From NCBI GenBank assembly GCA_964057225.1, contig OZ059896.1:3410001-3474000 (forward strand): DNA of 64,000 nt, given 5' to 3'. The translations under genes were made by a program, and so were the position numbers. Below are positions 24,204-36,832 of the stretch, one piece after another. The stretch's first letter is position 1, and each line of letters opens with the position of its first letter. The notes below the pieces were generated by a model. The model searched no databases. It worked only from the letters and a program-made list of their open reading frames with translations, and had not been told where the DNA came from. The DNA comes from Auanema rhodensis (lineage: Eukaryota > Nematoda > Chromadorea > Rhabditida > Rhabditidae).

Positions 24204-27008
24204 ATCGACGCAGCTTAAAAATCCGCATCGAATGCATTATACTACATGGAGAAACGCTCATCACAAAAATTAGTTATGATCGTTTGAAAAATGATGCATT
24301 AGTGTATGTTGAGTTTCCATGTACACTCAACATTGCTTCCAAAAACATTTTGACAAAATTTTTTCGAAAAATTTCAAAATAATTTCGCAAAAAGTAGATG
24401 TTTTTAGATTCCTTTTTTTGAGGCAAAAACGATGGACAATGTTATTCAACGAAAAAATTAATTCTTCAGGGTGAAAATCGAGGATATAAGTGTGAACTTA
24501 TATCAGTTAATATCTCGGTGCATTTTTAAGCTAGCGCAAATCTGATAACACAGATCGACGCAGCTTAAAAAACCGCATCGAATGCACTATATTACATTGA
24601 GAAAAGCTTAATACAAAAATTAGTTATGATCGTTTGAAAAATGATGCATTAGTGTATGTTGAGTTTCCATGTACACTCAACATTGCTTCCAAAAACATTT
24701 TGACAAAAATTTTTTCGAAAAATTTCAAAATAATTTAGCAAAAAGTAGATGTTTTTAGATTCCTTCTTTCAAGGCAAAAACGATGGACAATGTTATTCAA
24801 CGAAAAAATTAATTCTTCAGGGTGAAAATCGAGGATATAAGAGTGAACTTTTATCAGTTGATATCTCGGTGCATTTTTAAGCTAGCGCAAATCTGATAAC
24901 ACAGATCGACGCAGCTTAAAAATCCGCATCGAATGCATTATACTACATGGAGAAACGCTCATCACAAAAATTAGTTATGATCGTTTGAAAAATGATGCAT
25001 TAGTGTATGTTGAGTTTCCATGTACACTCAACATTGCTTCCAAAAACATTTTGACAAAATTTTTTCGAAAAATTTCAGAATAATTTCGCAAAAAGTAGAT
25101 GTTTTTAGATTCCTTTTTTCGAGGCAAAAACGATGGACAATGTTATTCAACGAAAAAATTAATTCTTCAGGGTGAAAATCGAGGATATAAGTGTGAACTT
25201 ATATCAGTTAATATCTCGGTGCATTTTTAAGCTAGCGCAAATCTGATAACATAGATCGACGCAGCTTAAAAGTCCGCATCGAATGCACTATACTACATTA
25301 AGAGAAGCTTAATACAAAAATTAGTTATGATCGTTTGAAAAATGATGCATTAGTGTATGTTGAGTTTCCATGTACACTCAAAATTGCTTCCAAAAACATT
25401 TTGACAAAAATTTTTTCGAAAAATTTCAAAATAATTTAGCAAAAAGTAGATGTTTTTAGATTCCTTTTTTCGAGGCAAAAACGATGGACAATGTTATTCA
25501 ACGAAAAAATTAATTCTTCAGGGTGAAAATCGAGGATATAAGTGTGAACTTATATCAGTTGATATCTCGGTGCATTTTTAAGCTAGCGCAAATCTGATAA
25601 CACAGATCGAAGCAGCTTAAAAATCCGCATCGAATGCACTATACTACATGGAGAAACGCTCATCACAAAAATTAGTTATGATCGTTTGAAAAATGATGCA
25701 TTAGTGTATGTTGAGTTTCCATGTACACTCAACATTGCTTCCAAAAACATTTTGACAAAATTTTTTCGAAAAATTTCAGAATAATTTCGCAAAAAGTAGA
25801 TGTTTTTAGATTCCTTTTTTCGAGGCAAAAACGATGGACAATGTTATTCAACGAAAAAATTAATTCTTCAGGGTGAAAATCGAGGATATAAGTGTGAACT
25901 TATATCAGTTAATATCTCGGTGCATTTTTAAGCTAGCGCAAATCTGATAACATAGATCGACGCAGCTTAAAAGTCCGCATCGAATGCACTATACTACATT
26001 AAGAGAAGCTTAATACAAAAATTAGTTATGATCGTTTGAAAAATGATGCATTAGTGTATGTTGAGTTTCCATGTACACTCAAAATTGCTTCCAAAAACAT
26101 TTTGACAAAAATTTTTTCGAAAAATTTCAAAATAATTTAGCAAAAAGTAGATGTTTTTAGATTCCTTTTTTCGAGGCAAAAACGATGGACAATGTTATTC
26201 AACGAAAAAATTAATTCTTCAGGGTGAAAATCGAGGATATAAGTGTGAACTTATATCAGTTGATATCTCGGTGCATTTTTAAGCTAGCGCAAATCTGATA
26301 ACACAGATCGAAGCAGCTTAAAAATCCGCATCGAATGCACTATAATACATTAAGAAACGCTCAATACAAAAATTAGTTATGATCGTTTGAAAAATGATGC
26401 ATTAGTGTATGTTGAGTTTCCATGTACACTCAAAATTGCTTCCAAAAACATTTTGACAAAAATTTTTTCGAAAAATTTCAAAATAATTTAGCAAAAAGTA
26501 GATGTTTTTAGATTCCTTTTTTCAAGGCAAAAACGATGGACAATGTTATTCAACGAAAAAATTAATTCTTCAGGGTGAAAATCGAGGATATAAGTGTGAA
26601 CTTATATCAGTTGATATCTCGGTGCATTTTTAAGCTAGCGCAAATCTGATAACACAGATCGACGCAGCTTAAAAATCCGCATCGAATGCACTATATTACA
26701 TTAAGAAAAGCTTAATACAAAAATTAGTTATGATCGTTTGAAAAATGATGCATTAGTGTATGTTGAGTTTCCATGTACACTCAAAATTGCTTCCAAAAAC
26801 ATTTTGACAAAAATTTTTTCGAAAAATTTCAAAATAATTTAGCAAAAAGTAGATGTTTTTAGATTCCTTCTTTCAAGGCAAAAACGATGGGCAATGTTAT
26901 TCAACGAAAAAATTAATTCTTCAGGGTGAAAATCGAGGATATAAGTGTGAACTTATATCAGTTGATATCTCGGTGCATTTTTAAGCTAGCGCAAATCTGA
27001 TAACACAG
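24204..27008 (+). repeat. B-D-B*-C module with a 701-bp internal duplication
   Basis: Monomers start at 24204 (B), 24554 (D with GAGTGAACTTTTATC), 24905 (B* with TTTCAGAATAATTTCGC), 25255 (C with AAGAGAAGC and TTTTTCGAGG), 25606 (ATCGAAGCAG start on a B* body), 25956 (C, same AAGAGAAGC), 26307 (E) and 26658 (A/C mosaic with GGGC). The pair 25606-26306 repeats 24905-25605 at 701 bp, sharing CAGAATAATTTCGC, the CATAG junction and AAGAGAAGC. The second copy has acquired an E-type first segment. Confidence 0.84.
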
Positions 27009-30000
27009 ATCGACGCAGCTTAAAAATCCGCATCGAATGCACTATATTACATTGAGGAAAGCTTAATACAAAAATTAGTTATGATTGTTTGAAAAATGAT
27101 GCATTAGTGTATGTTGAGTTTCCATGTACACTCAAAATTGCTTCCAAAAACATTTTGACAAAAATTTTTTCGAAAAATTTCAAAATAATTTAGCAAAAAG
27201 TAGATGTTTTTAGATTCCTTCTTTCAAGGCAAAAACGATGGACAATGTTATTCAACGAAAAAATTAATTCTTCAGGGTGAAAATCGAGGATATAAGTGTG
27301 AACTTATATCAGTTGATATCTCGGTGCATTTTTAAGCTAGCGCAAATCTGATAACACAGATCGACGCAGCTTAAAAGTCCGCATCGAATGCACTATACTA
27401 CATTAAGAAAAGCTTAATACAAAAATTAGTTATGATCGTTTGAAAAATGATGCATTAGTGTATGTTGAGTTTCCATGTACACTCAAAATTGCTTCCAAAA
27501 ACATTTTGACAAAAATTTTTTCGAAAAATTTCAAAATAATTTAGCAAAAAGTAGATGTTTTTAGATTCCTTTTTTCGAGGCAAAAACGATGGACAATGTT
27601 ATTCAACGAAAAAATTAATTCTTCAGGGTGAAAATCGAGGATATAAGTGTGAACTTATATCAGTTGATATCTCGGTGCATTTTTAAGCTAGCGCAAATCT
27701 GATAACACAGATCGAAGCAGCTTAAAAATCCGCATCGAATGCACTATAATACATTAAGAAACGCTCAATACAAAAATTAGTTATGATCGTTTGAAAAATG
27801 ATGCATTAGTGTATGTTGAGTTTCCATGTACACTCAAAATTGCTTCCAAAAACATTTTGACAAAAATTTTTTCGAAAAATTTCAAAATAATTTAGCAAAA
27901 AGTAGATGTTTTTAGATTCCTTTTTTCAAGGCAAAAACGATGGACAATGTTATTCAACGAAAAAATTAATTCTTCAGGGTAAAAATCGAGGATATAAGTG
28001 TGAACTTATATCAGTTGATATCTCGGTGCATTTTTAAGCTAGCGCAAATCTGATAACACAGATCGACGCAGCTTAAAAATCCGCATCGAATGCACTATAT
28101 TACATTGAGGAAAGCTTAATACAAAAATTAGTTATGATTGTTTGAAAAATGATGCATTAGTGTATGTTGAGTTTCCATGTACACTCAAAATTGCTTCCAA
28201 AAACATTTTGACAAAAATTTTTTCGAAAAATTTCAAAATAATTTAGCAAAAAGTAGATGTTTTTAGATTCCTTCTTTCAAGGCAAAAACGATGGACAATG
28301 TTATTCAACGAAAAAATTAATTCTTCAGGGTGAAAATCGAGGATATAAGTGTGAACTTATATCAGTTGATATCTCGGTGCATTTTTAAGCTAGCGCAAAT
28401 CTGATAACACAGATCGACGCAGCTTAAAAGTCCGCATCGAATGCACTATACTACATTAAGAAAAGCTTAATACAAAAATTAGTTATGATCGTTTGAAAAA
28501 TGATGCATTAGTGTATGTTGAGTTTCCATGTACACTCAAAATTGCTTCCAAAAACATTTTGACAAAAATTTTTTCGAAAAATTTCAAAATAATTTAGCAA
28601 AAAGTAGATGTTTTTAGATTCCTTTTTTCGAGGCAAAAACGATGGACAATGTTATTCAACGAAAAAATTAATTCTTCAGGGTGAAAATCGAGGATATAAG
28701 TGTGAACTTATATCAGTTGATATCTCGGTGCATTTTTAAGCTAGCGCAAATCTGATAACACAGATCGAAGCAGCTTAAAAATCCGCATCGAATGCACTAT
28801 AATACATTAAGAAACGCTCAATACAAAAATTAGTTATGATCGTTTGAAAAATGATGCATTAGTGTATGTTGAGTTTCCATGTACACTCAAAATTGCTTCC
28901 AAAAACATTTTGACAAAAATTTTTTCGAAAAATTTCAAAATAATTTAGCAAAAAGTAGATGTTTTTAGATTCCTTTTTTCAAGGCAAAAACGATGGACAA
29001 TGTTATTCAACGAAAAAATTAATTCTTCAGGGTGAAAATCGAGGATATAAGTGTGAACTTATATCAGTTGATATCTCGGTGCATTTTTAAGCTAGCGCAA
29101 ATCTGATAACACAGATCGACGCAGCTTAAAAATCCGCATCGAATGCACTATATTACATTGAGGAAAGCTTAATACAAAAATTAGTTATGATTGTTTGAAA
29201 AATGATGCATTAGTGTATGTTGAGTTTCCATGTACACTCAAAATTGCTTCCAAAAACATTTTGACAAAAATTTTTTCGAAAAATTTCAAAATAATTTAGC
29301 AAAAAGTAGATGTTTTTAGATTCCTTCTTTCAAGGCAAAAACGATGGACAATGTTATTCAACGAAAAAATTAATTCTTCAGGGTGAAAATCGAGGATATA
29401 AGTGTGAACTTATATCAGTTGATATCTCGGTGCATTTTTAAGCTAGCGCAAATCTGATAACACAGATCGACGCAGCTTAAAAGTCCGCATCGAATGCACT
29501 ATACTACATTAAGAAAAGCTTAATACAAAAATTAGTTATGATCGTTTGAAAAATGATGCATTAGTGTATGTTGAGTTTCCATGTACACTCAAAATTGCTT
29601 CCAAAAACATTTTGACAAAAATTTTTTCGAAAAATTTCAAAATAATTTAGCAAAAAGTAGATGTTTTTAGATTCCTTCTTTCAAGGCAAAAACGATGGAC
29701 AATGTTATTCAACGAAAAAATTAATTCTTCAGGGTGAAAATCGAGGATATAAGTGTGAACTTATATCAGTTGATATCTCGGTGCATTTTTAAGCTAGCGC
29801 AAATCTGATAACACAGATCGACGCAGCTTAAAAGTCCGCATCGAATGCACTATACTACATTAAGAAAAGCTTAATACAAAAATTAGTTATGATCGTTTGA
29901 AAAATGATGCATTAGTGTATGTTGAGTTTCCATGTACACTCAAAATTGCTTCCAAAAACATTTTGACAAAAATTTTTTCGAAAAATTTCAAAATAATTTA

Positions 30001-30518
30001 GCAAAAAGTAGATGTTTTTAGATTCCTTCTTTCAAGGCAAAAACGATGGGCAATGTTATTCAACGAAAAAATTAATTCTTCAGGGTGAAAATCGAGGATA
30101 TAAGTGTGAACTTATATCAGTTGATATCTCGGTGCATTTTTAAGCTAGCGCAAATCTGATAACACAGATCGACGCAGCTTAAAAATCCGCATCGAATGCA
30201 CTATATTACATTGAGGAAAGCTTAATACAAAAATTAGTTATGATTGTTTGAAAAATGATGCATTAGTGTATGTTGAGTTTCCATGTACACTCAAAATTGC
30301 TTCCAAAAACATTTTGACAAAAATTTTTTCGAAAAATTTCAAAATAATTTAGCAAAAAGTAGATGTTTTTAGATTCCTTCTTTCAAGGCAAAAACGATGG
30401 ACAATGTTATTCAACGAAAAAATTAATTCTTCAGGGTGAAAATCGAGGATATAAGTGTGAACTTATATCAGTTGATATCTCGGTGCATTTTTAAGCTAGC
30501 GCAAATCTGATAACACAG
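27009..30518 (+). repeat. A-C-E trimer HOR, 1,053-bp period
   Basis: Monomers at 27009 (A), 27360 (C with TTTTTCGAGG) and 27711 (E) are repeated at 28062, 28413 and 28764. A third round starts at 29115 (A) and 29466 (C) but continues with C(GGGC) at 29817 and A at 30168 instead of E. The two complete trimers look the same by eye apart from a private GGGTAAAAATC near 27978. Confidence 0.84.
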
Positions 30519-32973
30519 ATCGACGCAGCTTAAAAATCCGCATCGAATGCATTATACTACATGGAGAAACGCTCATCACAAAAATTAGTTATGATCGTTT
30601 GAAAAATGATGCATTAGTGTATGTTGAGTTTCCATGTACACTCAACATTGCTTCCAAAAACATTTTGACAAAATTTTTTCGAAAAATTTCAAAATAATTT
30701 CGCAAAAAGTAGATGTTTTTAGATTCCTTTTTTTGAGGCAAAAACGATGGACAATGTTATTCAACGAAAAAATTAATTCTTCAGGGTGAAAATCGAGGAT
30801 ATAAGTGTGAACTTATATCAGTTAATATCTCGGTGCATTTTTAAGCTAGCGCAAATCTGATAACACAGATCGACGCAGCTTAAAAAACCGCATCGAATGC
30901 ACTATATTACATTGAGAAAAGCTTAATACAAAAATTAGTTATGATCGTTTGAAAAATGATGCATTAGTGTATGTTGAGTTTCCATGTACACTCAACATTG
31001 CTTCCAAAAACATTTTGACAAAAATTTTTTCGAAAAATTTCAAAATAATTTAGCAAAAAGTAGATGTTTTTAGATTTTTTCTTTCAAGGCAAAAACGATG
31101 GACAATGTTATTCAACGAAAAAATTAATTCTTCAGGGTGAAAATCGAGGATATAAGAGTGAACTTTTATCAGTTGATATCTCGGTGCATTTTTAAGCTAG
31201 CGCAAATCTGATAACACAGATCGACGCAGCTTAAAAATCCGCATCGAATGCATTATACTACATGGAGAAACGCTCATCACAAAAATTAGTTATGATCGTT
31301 TGAAAAATGATGCATTAGTGTATGTTGAGTTTCCATGTACACTCAACATTGCTTCCAAAAACATTTTGACAAAATTTTTTCGAAAAATTTCAGAATAATT
31401 TCGCAAAAAGTAGATGTTTTTAGATTCCTTTTTTTGAGGCAAAAACGATGGACAATGTTATTCAACGAAAAAATTAATTCTTCAGGGTGAAAATCGAGGA
31501 TATAAGTGTGAACTTATATCAGTTAATATCTCGGTGCATTTTTAAGCTAGCGCAAATCTGATAACATAGATCGACGCAGCTTAAAAGTCCGCATCGAATG
31601 CACTATACTACATTAAGAAAAGCTTAATACAAAAATTAGTTATGATCGTTTGAAAAATGATGCATTAGTGTATGTTGAGTTTCCATGTACACTCAAAATT
31701 GCTTCCAAAAACATTTTGACAAAAATTTTTTCGAAAAATTTCAAAATAATTTAGCAAAAAGTAGATGTTTTTAGATTCCTTTTTTCGAGGCAAAAACGAT
31801 GGACAATGTTATTCAACGAAAAAATTAATTCTTCAGGGTGAAAATCGAGGATATAAGTGTGAACTTATATCAGTTGATATCTCGGTGCATTTTTAAGCTA
31901 GCGCAAATCTGATAACACAGATCGAAGCAGCTTAAAAATCCGCATCGAATGCACTATAATACATTAAGAAACGCTCAATACAAAAATCAGTTATGATCGT
32001 TTGAAAAATGATGCATTAGTGTATGTTGAGTTTCCATGTACACTCAAAATTGCTTCCAAAAACATTTTGACAAAAATTTTTTCGAAAAATTTCAAAATAA
32101 TTTAGCAAAAAGTAGATGTTTTTAGATTCCTTTTTTCAAGGCAAAAACGATGGACAATGTTATTCAACGAAAAAATTAATTCTTCAGGGTGAAAATCGAG
32201 GATATAAGTGTGAACTTATATCAGTTGATATCTCGGTGCATTTTTAAGCTAGCGCAAATCTGATAACACAGATCGACGCAGCTTAAAAATCCGCATCGAA
32301 TGCACTATATTACATTGAGGAAAGCTTAATACAAAAATTAGTTATGATTGTTTGAAAAATGATGCATTAGTGTATGTTGAGTTTCCATGTACACTCAAAA
32401 TTGCTTCCAAAAACATTTTGACAAAAATTTTTTCGAAAAATTTCAAAATAATTTAGCAAAAAGTAGATGTTTTTAGATTCCTTCTTTCAAGGCAAAAACG
32501 ATGGGCAATGTTATTCAACGAAAAAATTAATTCTTCAGGGTGAAAATCGAGGATATAAGTGTGAACTTATATCAGTTGATATCTCGGTGCATTTTTAAGC
32601 TAGCGCAAATCTGATAACACAGATCGACGCAGCTTAAAAGTCCGCATCGAATGCACTATACTAGATTAAGAAAAGCTTAAAACAAAAATTAGTTATGATC
32701 GTTTGAAAAATGATGCATTAGTGTATGTTGAGTTTCCATGTACACTCAAAATTGCTTCCAAAAACATTTTGACAAAAATTTTTTCGAAAAATTTCAAAAT
32801 AATTTAGCAAAAAGTAGATGTTTTTAGATTCCTTCTTTCAAGGCAAAAACGATGGGCAATGTTATTCAACGAAAAAATTAATTCTTCAGGGTGAAAATCG
32901 AGGATATAAGTGTGAACTTATATCAGTTGATATCTCGGTGCATTTTTAAGCTAGCGCAAATCTGATGACACAG
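30519..32973 (+). repeat. Second B-D-B*-C module, 6,315 bp from the first
   Basis: Monomers start at 30519 (B), 30869 (D), 31220 (B*), 31570 (C with TTTTTCGAGG), 31921 (E), 32272 (A with GGGC) and 32623 (C with GGGC). The first four match 24204-25605, including the rare GAGTGAACTTTTATC and TTTCAGAATAATTTCGC marks. The 701-bp duplication of the first module is absent and the C copy has AAGAAAAGC, not AAGAGAAGC. Private changes include AGATTTTTTC near 31075, AAAATCAGTT near 31985 and CTGATGACAC near 32962. Confidence 0.82.
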
Positions 32974-34727
32974 ATCGACGCAGCTTAAAAATCCGCATCG
33001 AATGCATTATACTACATGGAGAAACGCTCATCACAAAAATTAGTTATGATCGTTTGAAAAATGATGCATTAGTGTATGTTGAGTTTACATGTACACTCAA
33101 CATTGCTTCCAAAAACATTTTGACAAAATTTTTTCGAAAAATTTCAAAATAATTTCGCAAAAAGTAGATGTTTTTAGATTCCTTTTTTTGAGGCAAAAAC
33201 GATGGACAATGTTATTCAACGAAAAAATTAATTCTTCAGGGTGAAAATCGAGGATATAAGTGTGAACTTATATCAGTTAATATCTCGGTGCATTTTTAAG
33301 CTAGCGCAAATCTGATAACACAGATCGACGCAGCTTAAAAAACCGCATCGAATGCACTATATTACATTGAGAAAAGCTTAATACAAAAATTAGTTATGAT
33401 CGTTTGAAAAATGATGCATTAGTGTATGTTGAGTTTCCATGTACACTCAACATTGCTTCCAAAAACATTTTGACAAAAATTTTTTCGAAAAATTTCAAAA
33501 TAATTTAGCAAAAAGTAGATGTTTTTAGATTCCTTCTTTCAAGGCAAAAACGATGGACAATGTTATTCAACGAAAAAATTAATTCTTCAGGGTGAAAATC
33601 GAGGATATAAGAGTGAACTTATATCAGTTGATATCTCGGTGCATTTTTAAGCTAGCGCAAATCTGATAACACAGATCGACGCAGCTTAAAAATCCGCATC
33701 GAATGCATTATACTACATGGAGAAACGCTCATCACAAAAATTAGTTATGATCGTTTGAAAAATGATGCATTAGTGTATGTTGAGTTTCCATGTACACTCA
33801 AAATTGCTTCCAAAAACATTTTGACAAAAATTTTTTCGAAAAATTTCAAAATAATTTAGCAAAAAGTAGATGTTTTTAGATTCCTTCTTTCAAAGCAAAA
33901 ACGATGGACAATGTTATTCAACGAAAAAATTAATTCTTCAGGGTGAAAATCGAGGATATAAGTGTGAACTTATATCAGTTGATATCTCGGTGCATTTTTA
34001 AGCTAGCGCAAATCTGATAACACAGATCGACGCAGCTTAAAAGTCCGCATCGAATGCACTATACTACATTAAGAAAAGCTTAATACAAAAATTAGTTATG
34101 ATCGTTTGAAAAATGATGCATTAGTGTATGTTGAGTTTCCATGTACACTCAAAATTGCTTCCAAAAACATTTTGACAAAAATTTTTTCGAAAAATTTCAA
34201 AATAATTTAGCAAAAAGTAGATGTTTTTAGATTCCTTCTTTCAAGGCAAAAACGATGGACAATGTTATTCAACGAAAAAATTAATTCTTCAGGGTGAAAA
34301 TCGAGGAAATAAGTGTGAACTTATATCAGTTGATATCTCGGTGCATTTTTAGGCTAGCGCAAATCTGATAACACAGATCGACGCAGCTTAAAAGTCCGCA
34401 TCGAATGCACTATACTACATTAAGAAAAGCTTAATACAAAAATTAGTTATGATCGTTTGAAAAATGATGCATTAGTGTATGTTGAGTTTCCATGTACACT
34501 CAACATTGCTTCCAAAAACATTTTGACAAAAATTTTTTCGAAAAATTTCAAAATAATTTAGCAAAAAGTAGATGTTTTTAGATTCCTTCTTTCAAGGCAA
34601 AAACGATGGACAATGTTATTCAACGAAAAAATTAATTCTTCAGGGTGAAAATCGAGGATATAAGAGTGAACTTATATCAGTTGATATCTCGGTGCATTTT
34701 TAAGCTAGCGCAAATCTGATAACACAG
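32974..34727 (+). repeat. Five-monomer HOR copy, 1,754 bp (8-mer family)
   Basis: Monomers start at 32974 (B with the rare GAGTTTACATG), 33324 (D with GAGTGAAC), 33675 (B start, A interior, private TTCAAAGCAAAA), 34026 (C with GAAATAAG and TTTTTAGGCTAG) and 34377 (C start, D-like GAGTGAAC end). The same five steps open the 8-monomer unit found further right, so this is a shortened or ancestral form of it. It resembles the 40693 copy (ACATGGAG, GCTTCC) more than the two copies next to it. Confidence 0.82.
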
Positions 34728-36832
34728 ATCGACGCAGCTTAAAAATCCGCATCGAATGCATTATACTACATGGAGAAACGCTCATCACAAAAATTAGTTA
34801 TGATCGTTTGAAAAATGATGCATTAGTGTATGTTGAGTTTACATGTACACTCAACATTGCTTCCAAAAACATTTTGACAAAATTTTTTCGAAAAATTTCA
34901 AAATAATTTCGCAAAAAGTAGATGTTTTTAGATTCCTTTTTTTGAGGCAAAAACGATGGACAATGTTATTCAACGAAAAAATTAATTCTTCAGGGTGAAA
35001 ATCGAGGATATAAGTGTGAACTTATATCAGTTAATATCTCGGTGCATTTTTAAGCTAGCGCAAATCTGATAACACAGATCGACGCAGCTTAAAAAACCGC
35101 ATCGAATGCACTATATTACATTGAGAAAAGCTTAATACAAAAATTAGTTATGATCGTTTGAAAAATGATGCATTAGTGTATGTTGAGTTTCCATGTACAC
35201 TCAACATTGCTTCCAAAAACATTTTGACAAAAATTTTTTCGAAAAATTTCAAAATAATTTAGCAAAAAGTAGATGTTTTTAGATTCCTTCTTTCAAGGCA
35301 AAAACGATGGACAATGTTATTCAACGAAAAAATTAATTCTTCAGGGTGAAAATCGAGGATATAAGAGTGAACTTATATCAGTTGATATCTCGGTGCATTT
35401 TTAAGCTAGCGCAAATCTGATAACACAGATCGACGCAGCTTAAAAATCCGCATCGAATGCATTATACTACATAGAGAAACGCTCATCACAAAAATTAGTT
35501 ATGATCGTTTGAAAAATGATGCATTAGTGTATGTTGAGTTTCCATGTACACTCAAAATTGCTTCCAAAAACATTTTGACAAAAATTTTTTCGAAAAATTT
35601 CAAAATAATTTAGCAAAAAGTAGATGTTTTTAGATTCCTTCTTTCAAGGCAAAAACGATGGACAATGTTATTCAACGAAAAAATTAATTCTTCAGGGTGA
35701 AAATCGAGGATATAAGTGTGAACTTATATCAGTTGATATCTCGGTGCATTTTTAAGCTAGCGCAAATCTGATAACACAGATCGACGCAGCTTAAAAGTCC
35801 GCATCGAATGCACTATACTACATTAAGAAAAGCTTAATACAAAAATTAGTTATGATCGTTTGAAAAATGATGCATTAGTGTATGTTGAGTTTCCATGTAC
35901 ACTCAAAATTGCTTTCAAAAACATTTTGACAAAAATTTTTTCGAAAAATTTCAAAATAATTTAGCAAAAAGTAGATGTTTTTAGATTCCTTCTTTCAAGG
36001 CAAAAACGATGGACAATGTTATTCAACGAAAAAATTAATTCTTCAGGGTGAAAATCGAGGAAATAAGTGTGAACTTATATCAGTTGATATCTCGGTGCAT
36101 TTTTAGGCTAGCGCAAATCTGATAACACAGATCGACGCAGCTTAAAAGTCCGCATCGAATGCACTATACTACATTAAGAAAAGCTTAATACAAAAATTAG
36201 TTATGATCGTTTGAAAAATGATGCATTAGTGTATGTTGAGTTTCCATGTACACTCAACATTGCTTCCAAAAACATTTTGACAAAAATTTTTTCGAAAAAT
36301 TTCAAAATAATTTAGCAAAAAGTAGATGTTTTTAGATTCCTTCTTTCAAGGCAAAAACGATGGACAATGTTATTCAACGAAAAAATTAATTCTTCAGGGT
36401 GAAAATCGAGGATATAAGAGTGAACTTATATCAGTTGATATCTCGGTGCATTTTTAAGCTAGCGCAAATCTGATAACACAGATCGACGCAGCTTAAAAAT
36501 CCGCATCGAATGCATTATACTACATGGAGAAACGCTCATCACAAAAATTAGTTATGATTGTTTGAAAAATGATGCATTAGTGTATGTTGAGTTTCCATGT
36601 ACACTCAAAATTGCTTCCAAAAACATTTTGACAAAAATTTTTTCGAAAAATTTCAAAATAATTTAGCAAAAAGTAGATGTTTTTAGATTCCTTCTTTCAA
36701 GGCAAAAACGATGGACAATGTTATTCACCGAAAAAATTAATTCTTCAGGGTGAAAATCGAGGATATAAGTGTGAACTTATATCAGTTAATATCTCGGTGC
36801 ATTTTTAAGCTAGCGCAAATCTGATAACACAG
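34728..36832 (+). repeat. Six-monomer HOR copy, 2,105 bp (8-mer family)
   Basis: Monomers start at 34728 (B, GAGTTTACATG), 35078 (D, GAGTGAAC), 35429 (ACATAGAG), 35780 (C, GCTTTCAAAA, GAAATAAG, TTTTTAGGCTAG), 36131 (C/D, GAGTGAAC) and 36482 (TGATTG, TATTCACCGAA, GTTAAT). ACATAGAG, GCTTTCAAAA and TTCACCGAA are shared only with the next unit at 36833, which shows that these two are sister copies. Confidence 0.85.

Noticed and set aside
32962-32990. CTGATGA, part of a hammerhead ribozyme core, as found in some animal satellites of similar length
   Set aside because: It occurs once, through a private A-to-G change in CTGATAACAC. No GAAA with flanking stems in the required arrangement was seen, and the other monomers lack it. 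I also found no TCATCAG for a minus-strand core.
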